Part shown: piece after piece, positions 16,986-25,254 of the stretch | How the letters are laid out: each line of letters starts with the position of its first letter | Numbering within the stretch: the first letter of the stretch is position 1 | Assembly: GCF_025264625.1 (NCBI RefSeq) | Contig: NZ_CP093313.1 | Coordinates: 6,138,001-6,202,000 of the forward strand | Origin: Occallatibacter riparius | GTDB taxonomy: Bacteria > Acidobacteriota > Terriglobia > Terriglobales > Acidobacteriaceae | Length of the DNA: 64,000 nt | Direction: 5' to 3' | Made by a program: the position numbers and the translations under genes | Notes under the pieces: model-generated | Databases searched by the model: none | Seen by the model: only the letters and a program-made list of their open reading frames with translations | Told to the model about the DNA's origin: nothing

Positions 16986-17252
16986 ATGAACGTGTCGCTT
17001 ACCCCTGAACTCGAAAAGTTCGTCGCCGACAAGGTTGCCACCGGCCGTTACACCTCCGCCAGCGAAGTCGTGCGCGAAGCCCTCCGCCTGCTCGAACGCG
17101 AAGAGAAGTCTCGCGAAGAGCACATTGCCGACTTTGATCGAGAACTCGACGCGCGCGTCGCGGCGCTTGACCGAGGAGAACGCGTCTCGAAAGAAGAGTT
17201 CCTCCGTGAGATGGAGCAACTCCTGGGCCGAAGAAAGAAGCGCATTGCGTGA
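16986..17252 (+). CDS. parD: ParD-family antitoxin
   Basis: 88 residues starting MNVSLTPELEKFV, with GAGGAG upstream. The ribbon-helix-helix motif is complete: MNVSLTPEL strand, then KVATGRYTSASEVVREALRLLE. The C-terminal helix is acidic (DFDRELDARVAALDRGERVSKEEF) and would wrap the toxin. It binds its own operator and neutralises ParE. The stop overlaps the ParE GTG start by four bases. The antitoxin-first order is standard. Confidence 0.92.
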   Translation: MNVSLTPELEKFVADKVATGRYTSASEVVREALRLLEREEKSREEHIADFDRELDARVAALDRGERVSKEEFLREMEQLLGRRKKRIA

Positions 17253-17551
17253 ACGAGTATTCGCTGACTGAGTCGGCCAAAGCCGAAATTCGGGAGATCT
17301 GGGAATACATCGCTCACGACGACGAAGACGCTGCGGATCACTGGGTCATTCGAATCATAGAAGCACTGGATCTGCTCGCGCGCAATCCGCGCATTGGGCA
17401 TTCGCGCCGAGATCTCACCAGCCGCCCCTTTCTCTTCTGGCCAGTTGGGAAATATTTGATCGTCTATCGTCCGGTTGGCGAAGACATTGAAGTCATTGCC
17501 ATCACCGAGGGCTCTCGCGACGTGCGGAACTACTTGCGCATGCGTTCATAA
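17249..17551 (+). CDS. parE: ParE-family toxin
   Basis: 100 residues from a GTG that overlaps the parD stop (GTGA). The RelE/ParE fold is visible in YSLTESAKAEIREIWEYIAHD, ALDLLARNPRIGHSRRDL and PVGKYLIVYRPVGEDIEVIAITEGSRD. ParE toxins poison DNA gyrase, whereas RelE relatives cut mRNA; the lack of RelE catalytic basic residues and the ParD partner favour ParE. It is intact. Its place between dapB and dapA is unusual. Confidence 0.92.
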   Translation: MNEYSLTESAKAEIREIWEYIAHDDEDAADHWVIRIIEALDLLARNPRIGHSRRDLTSRPFLFWPVGKYLIVYRPVGEDIEVIAITEGSRDVRNYLRMRS

Positions 17552-17592
17552 GTCACAATCCACACGCGCCCGCCGTTATAAACTGTCTTGTC

Positions 17593-18516
17593 ATGCAAAC
17601 AACTGGTTGTGGCACCGCGATCGTCACGCCCTTCCGCGCCGACGGGGCGATCGATGAGCAGGCGCTCTGGGCGCTCGTCAATTGGCAGGTCGAATCCGGC
17701 ATCGACTTCATCGTCGCGTGTGGCTCCACCGGAGAAGCCGCCACCCTCGAAGAAGACGAGTGGCTCAGCGTCATCCGCATCGTCATCGAAGCCGCCGCGG
17801 GTCGCGTTCCCGTCTGGGCTGGATGCACCCACAACTCCACCCGCACCCTGCTCCGCCTAGCCGCGCAGCTCCGCCAGGTCAAAGGCGTCAGCGCCGTTCT
17901 CTCCGCGAACCCCTACTACAACAAGCCCACGCAGGAAGGCCAGTACCAGCACTTCCTCGCGCTCGCCAAAGCCGTAGCGCCGCTGCCGGTCTGCCTTTAC
18001 AACGTGCCGGGGCGCACCGCCGCCAACCTCGAGCCCGAGACCGTCATTCGCCTGATTGAATCCGCCCCCAACATCCAGGCCATCAAAGAGGCCTCCGGCA
18101 AGCTCCCGCAGATCGCCGCCATTGTCCACGGCGCGCCGCGCTCCTTCAAAGTCTTCTCCGGCGACGACAATATGGCGCTCGCCGCCATCGCCTCCGGTGC
18201 GCAGGGCCTCATCAGCGTCGCCTCAAACGAGATGCCCGCCGAAGTCAGCCAGATGATCCGCGCCGCCCTCGATAACCGCTGGGACGAGGCGCGCGACATC
18301 GAGCGCCGCTCCATGCGCCTCTTTGAAGCCAATTTCTGGGAGTCAAACCCCTCGCCCGTGAAGACGGTCCTCAGCCTCATGGGCAAATGCAGCGACGCGG
18401 TCCGCCTTCCGCTGGTCCCCCCCAGCGCCACCACCCGCGCCAGACTCGAGCGCCTGGCCGGCGAGATGGGCCTGCTCAAGTTCGCCCCCGTTGAAGGCGA
18501 CCTGCGCATGTACTGA
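17593..18516 (+). CDS. dapA: 4-hydroxy-tetrahydrodipicolinate synthase
   Basis: 307 residues. TIM-barrel aldolase: GTAIVTPFRADGAIDEQAL, pyruvate-site GSTGEAATLEEDEW, catalytic Tyr in VCLYNVPGRTAANL, Schiff-base lysine at about residue 165 in QAIKEASGK, and FSGDDNMALAAIASGAQG. It condenses pyruvate with aspartate semialdehyde. TATAAA at 17577-17582, ten bases before the ATG, could give the gene its own promoter now that parDE separates it from dapB. Confidence 0.95.
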   Translation: MQTTGCGTAIVTPFRADGAIDEQALWALVNWQVESGIDFIVACGSTGEAATLEEDEWLSVIRIVIEAAAGRVPVWAGCTHNSTRTLLRLAAQLRQVKGVSAVLSANPYYNKPTQEGQYQHFLALAKAVAPLPVCLYNVPGRTAANLEPETVIRLIESAPNIQAIKEASGKLPQIAAIVHGAPRSFKVFSGDDNMALAAIASGAQGLISVASNEMPAEVSQMIRAALDNRWDEARDIERRSMRLFEANFWESNPSPVKTVLSLMGKCSDAVRLPLVPPSATTRARLERLAGEMGLLKFAPVEGDLRMY

Positions 18517-18540
18517 CCGGCACGCTCGTTGGGATTGGGT

Positions 18541-18603
18541 AGGTCAGGGCTTCAGCCCTGACACTCCGTGCAGGGAAGAGAGACGGGGGCTTTAGCCCCT
18601 GCG
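18541..18603. repeat. Tandem GGGCTTTAGCCC-type hairpins
   Basis: GTCAGGGCTTCAGCCCTGAC and GGGGGCTTTAGCCCC are two short perfect or near-perfect hairpins in the spacer after dapA. Similar units occur at 12535-12592 and 47150-47310. They may also terminate the dapA transcript. Confidence 0.65.
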
Positions 18604-18742
18604 GACCGAATGCACAACTCCGCGCATGCCTGCGATCGCTCGCAAACAAGCTTTTCAGGATTTCACCGGAAAAATGCCGGCGCGGGCGCACCAAACCCCC
18701 AGCTATTCCCGCGCGCGCAAAATCAGCTTGAAAAATGAGAGC

Positions 18743-19021
18743 TTACGAGGCCTTGCCGCGCAGCTCCTGCTCTGCCCGGAACCAGTCTTCCATGTGGTAT
18801 CCGTGGTTTCCGCCGCGCTCCTGCCAGTACTTGTGCGCCAGCTTCGCAACCTCGTCGTGAGTTGCCGAGCGCTGCGGCATCACGTGCACATTATCCGTAA
18901 CGGGATTGGCCGTCTCGCCCTCCGCGCTCTTCTTCGCCGCTGTTTTCCGCGGCTTGGCTGCTGCTTTAGGCTTATCCGCGCTCGCGGTCTTCGTGGTCCT
19001 CTTTTTAGGTGTATCCGTCAT
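18743..19021 (-). CDS. DUF2934-domain protein
   Basis: 92 residues; GGAGGA precedes the ATG. The first 38 residues are a Lys/Ala/Thr-rich, histone-H1-like tail (KPKAAAKPRKTAAKK). The DUF2934 core is HDEVAKLAHKYWQERGGNHGYHMEDWFRAEQEL. The family is common in acidobacteria and proteobacteria and its function is not known. The basic tail suggests nucleic-acid binding, which is inference. Confidence 0.85.
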   Translation of the reverse strand: MTDTPKKRTTKTASADKPKAAAKPRKTAAKKSAEGETANPVTDNVHVMPQRSATHDEVAKLAHKYWQERGGNHGYHMEDWFRAEQELRGKAS

Positions 19022-19376
19022 TCCTAGTCCTCCAGGAGGGTATTTGCAGCTTTCGAAAGTGCCCTTGCCAGGAGCCCAGACCGCCGTTCGTCGATTGTCG
19101 CGATGGCTCTGGCCGGGCGGGGTCTGCTACCCCTATCGAAATCTGCCATTGGGGCCAAACGAACGGGCCGTCCCTCCTAGGATACCGAAAACTGGCTGTC
19201 CTCCATACCCCATTGCGAGCCGGGCACCCGGGCGGTAACCTGTCTTTTTTGAGGGAGAGAACGCCCGTCTCCATTTCAATTCAATGACTTAACGGTAAGA
19301 TTCGTCTTAGAGAGCACGCCTGACTGTACAGGCAACCCGACCAGCACCCCGGCTCGAAAAACTTCCTGTCAGTCCA

Positions 19377-19403
19377 TGTCGATTGCAGCCCTCTCCGCCC
19401 GTC
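19377..19403 (+). promoter_or_regulatory. Candidate ECF42-type promoter
   Basis: TGTCGA (19377-19382) and CGTC (19400-19403) are 17 bases apart, about 55 bases before the DGPF gene. As I recall, ECF42 sigma factors use a -35 of TGTCGA and a -10 of CGA/TC, which this matches. The gene for such a sigma factor is the second gene downstream, so this would be autoregulation. Rest of 19022-19376: the start region of the DUF2934 gene and no other recognised feature. Confidence 0.5.
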
Positions 19404-19456
19404 ATGGGAGTAAAGGCGCTTGAAACGCCTACAATCCCAAACAACGAGGTTTCCCC

Positions 19457-19855
19457 ATGCAATATCTCCTCATGCTTTACTCCGACGAATCCGCCTGGGC
19501 CGCCATGTCCCCTGAGCAGCAGCAACAGGGCTACGCAGCCTACCGCGCCTACCGCGATGCGCTCGAGTCGTCCGGAGTTCTGGTCGGCTCCAACCGCCTG
19601 CGCCCCGCCACCACCGCAACCACCATCCGCACCACCAACAACAAGCTCCAGGTCCTCGATGGCCCCTTCATCGACTCCAAAGAGTCCCTCGGCGGCTACT
19701 TCCTCATCGAGGCCCCCGATCTCGACGCCGCCCTCTCCTGGGCCGCCAAGTGCCCCGGCGCCCACCACGGCTCCATTGAAGTGCGCGCCATCTGGCCGAC
19801 CGAAACGCCCCAGGTGTACTCTGGCGCTCACGAGGCGACAGTCGCCACTCGATAA
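19457..19855 (+). CDS. DGPF-motif YciI-like protein linked to ECF42 sigma
   Basis: 132 residues starting MQYLLMLYSDESAWAAM. The diagnostic LDGPFIDSKESLGGYFLIEA segment carries the D-G-P-F signature, and EVRAIWP is near the C-terminus. DGPF proteins are the conserved genomic partners of ECF42 sigma factors, one of which is encoded 76 bases downstream. They are thought to be the regulated function, possibly in redox or secondary metabolism, but their chemistry is unresolved. Confidence 0.88.
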   Translation: MQYLLMLYSDESAWAAMSPEQQQQGYAAYRAYRDALESSGVLVGSNRLRPATTATTIRTTNNKLQVLDGPFIDSKESLGGYFLIEAPDLDAALSWAAKCPGAHHGSIEVRAIWPTETPQVYSGAHEATVATR

Positions 19856-19863
19856 ATCCCAGC

Positions 19864-19924
19864 GATCAGGTGGCAGCCCATCCAGCCCCAGGCCACCTGA
19901 TCACCTGACCACCTGACCACCTGA
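19864..19924. repeat. Hairpin plus CCACCTGA octamers before sigma gene
   Basis: GATCAGGTGGC (19864-19874) pairs perfectly with GCCACCTGATC (19892-19902). From 19893 the octamer CCACCTGA is repeated four times in tandem (second copy TCACCTGA), ending 7 bases before the sigma-factor ATG. No normal ribosome-binding site is visible, so the array occupies the translation-initiation region. Confidence 0.75.
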
Positions 19925-19931
19925 CGAGTCC

Positions 19932-21200
19932 ATGACTCCCGAGACCGCCCACGTCTACCAAACTGCCGAAGCCGCCGCCCGCCACAGCTACAGCAAACTG
20001 GTAGCGTGGCTCGCCGCCCGCTCGGGCAACGTAGCCGCGGCAGAAGACGCGCTCTCCGAAGCCTTCGCCTCCGCGCTCCAGACGTGGCCCACGCAGGGCT
20101 GCCCGCAAAACCCCGATGCCTGGCTGCTCACCGTCGCCCGTCGCAAGCTCATCGATCAAACTCGCCGTCAACAGCCCGAAGCCGGCCCGGACGAGCTCGA
20201 CACCATCGCCGCCTCCCTCGACGAAGCCGCCTCCGGCGCGATCCCCGATCGCCGCCTCGGCCTGCTCTTTGCCTGTGCCCACCCGGCCATCGAAGCCTCC
20301 ATCCGCGCGCCGCTCATGCTCCAGGTAGTCCTCGGCCTTGAAGCCGCGCAGATCGCATCGGCCTTCCTCATGTCGCCCGCCGCCATGAGCCAGCGCCTGG
20401 TCCGCGCCAAAACCAAAATCCGGCAGGCCGGAATTCCCTTCCACATCCCCGAACGGGAGCAGATGCCCGAGCGCCTCGAAGCCGTCCTCGACGCCATCTA
20501 CGCCGCCTTCTCCGAGGGCTGGCAGGACCCAGCCGGAACCGACCCCGCGCGCCGCGAACTCGCCGAAGAAGCCATCTACCTCTGCCGCATCGTCACGGAC
20601 CTGCTGCCTTCCGAACCCGAAGCCTTCGGCCTCCTCGCCCTCATGCTCTACGCCGAAGCCCGCCGCGCCGCCCGCCGCAATCCCGCCGGCGAGTTCGTCC
20701 CCCTCCGCGACCAGAACACCGCCCTCTGGGACACGCGCATGATCGACCACGCCGAGGCCGCCCTCCTCCACGCCAGCCGCTCCGGCCGCATCGGTCGCTA
20801 CCAGCTTGAGGCGGCCATCCAGTCGGCGCATGTCGAGCGTCATCGCACCGGCGTCACCAACTGGCCCGCCATCCTCACCCTCTACAACGCGCTCTTCGCT
20901 ATCACCGGCTCGCCGGTTGCCGCGCTCAACCGCGCCCTCGCCCTCGCTGAAGTCGCCATCGGCCCCGAAACCGGCCCCCAGGCCGCACTCCACACCCTTG
21001 ACGACCTCGCCGCCGACCCCCGCCTTCTCGATTACCAGCCCTACTGGGCCGCCCGCGCCGACCTGCTCGCCCGCACCGGCCACCCCTCCGAAGCCACCCA
21101 GGCCTTCGAGCGCGCCATCGCCCTCGAACACGACCCCGCCGTCCGCAGCTTCCTCGACCGCCGTCGCGCCGCTGTCAGCTTGGTGGCCACGACCGACTAG
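19932..21200 (+). CDS. ECF42-type RNA polymerase sigma factor with TPR-like tail
   Basis: 422 residues, twice the length of a simple ECF sigma. Sigma2 region: AARHSYSKLVAWLAARSGNVAAAEDALSEAF and PDAWLLTVARRKLIDQ. Sigma4 region: LMLQVVLGLEAAQIASAFLMSPAAMSQRLVRAK. After residue ~180 comes the DUF6596/C-terminal extension, with tetratricopeptide-like helices near the end (YWAARADLLARTGHPSEATQAFERAIALEHDP). This fits ECF group 42, which lacks a classical anti-sigma factor and depends on its own extension. Partner DGPF gene is immediately upstream. Confidence 0.9.
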   Translation: MTPETAHVYQTAEAAARHSYSKLVAWLAARSGNVAAAEDALSEAFASALQTWPTQGCPQNPDAWLLTVARRKLIDQTRRQQPEAGPDELDTIAASLDEAASGAIPDRRLGLLFACAHPAIEASIRAPLMLQVVLGLEAAQIASAFLMSPAAMSQRLVRAKTKIRQAGIPFHIPEREQMPERLEAVLDAIYAAFSEGWQDPAGTDPARRELAEEAIYLCRIVTDLLPSEPEAFGLLALMLYAEARRAARRNPAGEFVPLRDQNTALWDTRMIDHAEAALLHASRSGRIGRYQLEAAIQSAHVERHRTGVTNWPAILTLYNALFAITGSPVAALNRALALAEVAIGPETGPQAALHTLDDLAADPRLLDYQPYWAARADLLARTGHPSEATQAFERAIALEHDPAVRSFLDRRRAAVSLVATTD

Positions 21201-21235
21201 TTCGATTCCGGCCCTCGACGGACCTGAGCTCTCCC

Positions 21236-21400
21236 GTGCTCCATCCTGTCACCTCGCCGGGGGGCCCATCGACAGGTCTTCGTCGATGGATGGTTGCGGG
21301 CGACAGGGCGGAAACCACTGAAGCCCACCCAGCGAGAATGGCGGCGAAGCCGCAGTGGCCGCACCGCAGGTGCATTTGCGGCCCCCCAAGCACATCGTCT
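21236..21400. repeat. GTGCCCCATCC-type dispersed repeat, copy 1
   Basis: Begins GTGCTCCATCCTGTC, contains the hairpin CCATCGAC-AGGTCTTC-GTCGATGG near 21267-21290, then GGAAACCACTGAAGCCCACC and GAGAATGGCG, ending GCCGCACCGCAGGTGC. Related copies start near 28427, 36318 and 48967. It fills the 250-base spacer before the glucosidase gene. Confidence 0.7.
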
Positions 21401-21450
21401 ACGATTGCCCCAGTTTGGTGGCCCACCTTCCGCATGCACGGAGCCTGCCC

Positions 21451-23778
21451 ATGACAAGGTCCACGCTGTCCTGTTTTGCCTTTTTTGGCCTGCTCGTTTC
21501 ATCCCCGCTCTTCTCGCAGGCCCCCCAGCCCACTCCGGCTCTTCCGCCCACCACGCAGACCGCGCCACCTCAGGCCCAGGCCCCCCCACCCCCTCCCGTC
21601 CCGCCCGACGCCCCCTACAAAAACGCCGCCCTCCCCGTCGAGCAGCGCGTTTCCGATCTGCTCTCCCGCATGACCCTCGACGAGAAAATCTCCATGCTCG
21701 CCGGCTCCGGTTGGATGGAATCCATGCCCGTCGCGCGCCTCGGCATCCCCGCCATCAAAATGGCCGACGGCCCCATGGGCGTTCGCTCCTGGCTCGGCAG
21801 CTCCGCTATGACCTCCGCGTCCAACGCGCCCACCAAGATTGAATCCACCTCCTTCCCCTCCGGCGTCTGCATGGGCGCCACCTGGGACGCCCCCCTCGTC
21901 CAGAAGGAAGGCCAGGCCATCGCCCAGGAGACCAAAGCCCTCGGCCGCGACATGATCCTCGGCCCCACCGTCAACATCAACCGCCAGCCGCTCTGGGGAC
22001 GCAACTTCGAAGGCTACGGCGAGGACCCCTATCTCTCCGGCAAGCTCGGCGTCGCCTACATCCGCGGCGTGCAGGGCGAAGGCGTCATCCCCAGCCTCAA
22101 GCACTTCGTCGCCAATAACGAGGAGTTCGAGCGCCACCGCATCAACGAAACCATCAGCGAGCGCGCCCTCCACGAAATCTACCTGCCCGCCTTCAAAGCT
22201 GGAGTGCAGCAGGGCGGCGTCTGGAACGTCATGTCCGCCTACCAGCTCGTCAACGGCGCGCACATGGCCGAAAACATTCCGCTCGTTCGCGATGTCCTTC
22301 AGCGCGAGTTCGGTTTCCAGGGCTTCGTCATCTCCGACTGGGGCTCCACCTACTCCACCGCGCCCACCGTCAACGCCGGCATGTCGCTCGAAATGCCCGG
22401 CGGCGAGCCAGCCAAGGCCATGATGGCCCGTCCGCAGACCCTGACCAACGGCAACAGCGACCTCTGGCTCGTACCCGACAAAGTCAAAGCCGAGCTCACC
22501 GCTGGCCACATCACTGAGGCGCAGATCAACGACAACGTCACCCGCATGCTCCGCGTCATCTTCGTCAGCGGCCTCTTCGACCACCCCCACCCCGGCGGCG
22601 GTGAAGTCGACACACCCGAGCAGCGCGCGATCGCCCTTCAAGGGGCAACAGAAGGCATCGTCCTCCTTAAGAACGACGCCAACCTGCTCCCCCTCGACAC
22701 CACCAAGATCCACTCCATCGCCGTCATCGGCCCCAACGCCGCCGTCGCCCGCACCGGCGGTGGAGGCTCCTCGCTCGTCCGTCCCAAACAGGCCGTAGCC
22801 CCGCTCGACGGCATCAAGGAGAAGGCCGGCAGCGCCACGGTCACTTACGCCCTCGGCGTCGGCATGGACGGCGAAGATCCCACCCACGACACCCCAGAAG
22901 CCCGCGCCAAAGATCTCGCCCAGGCCGCCGAAGCCGCCTCCCACGCTGACGTCGCCATCGTCGTCGTCGGCCGCTACAATAAGAACGAAGGCGAAGGCTT
23001 TGACGTCGCCACAATGGATCTGCCCGCCGGACAGAACGCCCTCATTGAAGCCGTCGAGAAGGCCAATCCCCACACCATCGTCGTGCTCAACACCGGCAAC
23101 CCCGTCACCATGAGCTGGCTCGACAAAACACCCGCCCTGCTCGACATGTGGTACGGCGGCCAGGAAGGCGGCAACGCCCTCGCCGCGGTCCTCTTCGGCG
23201 AAGCCAATCCCTCCGGCAAGCTGCCCGTCTCACTCCCCAAGCGCTACGAGGACAACCCCACCTACGGCCACTACCCCGGCGAGAATCTCCAGGTCGCCTA
23301 CGACGAAGGCATCTACGTCGGCTACCGCTACTATGACAGCAAGAAGGTCGAGCCCGCCTTCCCCTTCGGCTACGGCCTCAGCTACACAACCTTCCAGTAC
23401 GACAACATGGGCGCGGTCCCCCACCTCACCAGCACGAGCTCAGGCCGCACCCTCAATGTGGTCGTTGACGTCAGCATCCAGAACACCGGCACCCGCGCCG
23501 GAGCTGAAGTCGTCCAGCTCTATGTAAAGGAGAACAAGCCCAAGATCGACCGCCCCACGCACGAGCTCAAAGGCTTCCAGCGCGTCATGCTCCAGCCCGG
23601 CGAAACCAAGTGGGCCCACTTCCGCCTCGACCGCTCCGCCTTCTCCTACTGGGACCCCGCCACCAAATCCTGGACCACCGACCCCGGCGACTACGAAATC
23701 CAGATTGCCGCATCCTCCCGCGACATCCGCCAGAAGAAGGTCATCACCATCCCCGCCACCTGGCTCCGCGAACACTGA
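21451..23778 (+). CDS. Exported glycoside hydrolase family 3 beta-glucosidase
   Basis: 775 residues from MTRSTLSCF, which opens a signal peptide; the frame upstream runs through a repeat and was dropped. A Pro/Gln/Ala linker follows the signal. GH3 N-domain: DLLSRMTLDEKISMLAG, MADGPMGVR, GRNFEGYGEDPYLSGKLG, SLKHFVANNEE, and the nucleophile Asp at about residue 296 in GFVISDWGSTYS. The C-domain includes GGGGSSLVRP and EGEGFD. A fibronectin-III-like domain ends the protein. It probably releases glucose or xylose from oligosaccharides outside the cytoplasm. Confidence 0.93.
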   Translation: MTRSTLSCFAFFGLLVSSPLFSQAPQPTPALPPTTQTAPPQAQAPPPPPVPPDAPYKNAALPVEQRVSDLLSRMTLDEKISMLAGSGWMESMPVARLGIPAIKMADGPMGVRSWLGSSAMTSASNAPTKIESTSFPSGVCMGATWDAPLVQKEGQAIAQETKALGRDMILGPTVNINRQPLWGRNFEGYGEDPYLSGKLGVAYIRGVQGEGVIPSLKHFVANNEEFERHRINETISERALHEIYLPAFKAGVQQGGVWNVMSAYQLVNGAHMAENIPLVRDVLQREFGFQGFVISDWGSTYSTAPTVNAGMSLEMPGGEPAKAMMARPQTLTNGNSDLWLVPDKVKAELTAGHITEAQINDNVTRMLRVIFVSGLFDHPHPGGGEVDTPEQRAIALQGATEGIVLLKNDANLLPLDTTKIHSIAVIGPNAAVARTGGGGSSLVRPKQAVAPLDGIKEKAGSATVTYALGVGMDGEDPTHDTPEARAKDLAQAAEAASHADVAIVVVGRYNKNEGEGFDVATMDLPAGQNALIEAVEKANPHTIVVLNTGNPVTMSWLDKTPALLDMWYGGQEGGNALAAVLFGEANPSGKLPVSLPKRYEDNPTYGHYPGENLQVAYDEGIYVGYRYYDSKKVEPAFPFGYGLSYTTFQYDNMGAVPHLTSTSSGRTLNVVVDVSIQNTGTRAGAEVVQLYVKENKPKIDRPTHELKGFQRVMLQPGETKWAHFRLDRSAFSYWDPATKSWTTDPGDYEIQIAASSRDIRQKKVITIPATWLREH

Positions 23779-23818
23779 CTACAGCAGCTGAGCGCATTGA
23801 GGCATCAGAGGGCAGTTT

Positions 23819-24430
23819 TCACAGTTTTGGCTTTTCCTCGGCGATCATCGAAACCCTGAAAACGGAGTCGAGCTCTGTCCTCAAGACCTGCAAACGCTCA
23901 TTAGCTTCCCTCGCTCGGTCACCGAAGATTCGAACGTCCAACTGAAAATCCGAGAAGCTCCCCATTCCTCCGAAGATCATGCGATGTAGTTCTTGGCGAT
24001 GCTGCGCCGTAAGTTCCTTCGATTCGCTTTCAAACATTTCTGCGTATCGCATTAGGATCCTGCACCATCCTGTTACATAATCTGGCTCCTGGCATTGCCC
24101 TTCAGGGTCAGAGCTGAAACCACGTGGCTCAATTGGAGCGATGCTTACCCCCGCCACTTGACTCCCTCGCGGTTGAAGGTGCTCCGCCACAGCCTTCCAA
24201 AACGCTGCCTCGTCACTTTTCCCCTCAGAGAGGGCTTCCGCTGCCAGATTCGCTGCATACCGGCAGGCGTTCCGGCCGTGACGGTTCACGAGTTCAAAGG
24301 CCGTCCGTCCGACTTCGATGAAGTCCGGCTTGGAATGCACACGGTGAGAGCGATCTTCCAGAGCCGCGTACGATTCCAGCTCGTGCGCGATCCGCGCGAG
24401 TAAGAGTGCGATTTTGTAGTCGTTTAGCAC
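23819..24430 (-). CDS. Unknown soluble helical protein
   Basis: 203 residues from a GTG, with a weak ribosome-binding site. Predicted mostly helical: IALLLARIAHELESYAALEDRSH at the start, a central ACRYAANLAAEALSEGKSDEAAFWKAVAEHL, and RAREANERLQVLRTELDSVFR at the end. I recognise no family. It lies just beyond the MazEF pair and convergent with the glucosidase gene. Base composition is somewhat lower in GC than its neighbours, which hints at a later arrival. Confidence 0.65.
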   Translation of the reverse strand: MLNDYKIALLLARIAHELESYAALEDRSHRVHSKPDFIEVGRTAFELVNRHGRNACRYAANLAAEALSEGKSDEAAFWKAVAEHLQPRGSQVAGVSIAPIEPRGFSSDPEGQCQEPDYVTGWCRILMRYAEMFESESKELTAQHRQELHRMIFGGMGSFSDFQLDVRIFGDRAREANERLQVLRTELDSVFRVSMIAEEKPKL

Positions 24431-24531
24431 GGGCTCAGAATACGAAGGCGAGATGCAAACCTATATCCAAGAGGTATGGCTCGGCAATAGCTCTAGGCGA
24501 GCGACCGAAATATGGCCTTCTCGTCGCCCAA

Positions 24532-24882
24532 TCACGGCTTCACAGGAATCGCCAGCAACACCGCAACATACTGCCGTACTTTGGTTAGCATTGCCGGCGC
24601 CACCTTCGAGTGGAAGTCCGCGTGACGCCCGGCCCAATCCAGGCTCTTGAGCTGGTCGGCCAGCACCGCGCCCTCAACTCCACCCACATTGATCGGCAGA
24701 GCGAACGGATATGGCTTGCGCTTACTAGTCAGCGGGCACACAACGGCGAGCCCACTCGCCCGGTTATACCGCACATCCGTAAGCACCAGCGCCGGACGCC
24801 GCTTCGCCTGTTCGCGCCCAACCTGAGGATCGAAGTCCAGCATCACGATGTCGCCGGCGTCAGGAACATACGGCTTCACCAC
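24532..24882 (-). CDS. mazF: MazF-family endoribonuclease toxin
   Basis: 116 residues. The MazF/PemK fold is complete: PDAGDIVMLDFDPQVGREQAKRRPALVLTD with the conserved basic stretch, VVCPLTSKRKPYPFALPI, and GAVLADQLKSLDW with the catalytic-site residues. MazF cuts mRNA at short sequences when antitoxin is lost. Its start overlaps the mazE end by 7 bases (ATGGTGA). Confidence 0.95.
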   Translation of the reverse strand: MVKPYVPDAGDIVMLDFDPQVGREQAKRRPALVLTDVRYNRASGLAVVCPLTSKRKPYPFALPINVGGVEGAVLADQLKSLDWAGRHADFHSKVAPAMLTKVRQYVAVLLAIPVKP

Positions 24883-25124
24883 TCCACCGCTTCCTTGCCG
24901 AACTCCGGACCGGTGCCGATCTCCTCATAGCGATTCTCTGGAGTAATCTGCGCAACCAGTTGGGCGAGGGTCGGGATCTTCCCGCCGCGATGCAGTTGCA
25001 GAGAGCCCTGCCCAGAGACCTCGATCTCTATTGGATCACCCTCGCTCAAACTCGCCTGCTCGGCAATCGGCTTAGGAATCCGTACCGCCAGGCTGTTCCC
25101 CCACTTCAGAATCTGTGCGCGCAT
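24876..25124 (-). CDS. mazE: MazE-family antitoxin (AbrB fold)
   Basis: 82 residues starting MRAQILKWGNSLAVRIPKPI, with GGGAGGT seven bases ahead; the longer frame is unsupported. The swapped-hairpin DNA-binding domain ends with SLSEGDPIEIEVSG. The C-terminal tail IPTLAQLVAQITPENRYEEI would bind MazF. The order antitoxin-toxin with overlap is canonical, and the pair is probably autoregulated. Confidence 0.93.
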   Translation of the reverse strand: MRAQILKWGNSLAVRIPKPIAEQASLSEGDPIEIEVSGQGSLQLHRGGKIPTLAQLVAQITPENRYEEIGTGPEFGKEAVEW

Positions 25125-25254
25125 CGCCAATACCTCCCGGCCGCTGTTTTCCCGCCTGTAGATACATCGTATCATCGCAGGTCGCTTGGATAATGAACCG
25201 ATCTGCGGCTGCTTCCGAGCAAGGCCAGAGACCGCGATATGATTGCCCTGCACT

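Noticed and set aside
12535..18603. Repeated hairpins considered as a CRISPR array
   Set aside because: Units are not regularly spaced, have no unique spacers of constant length and no cas gene is near.
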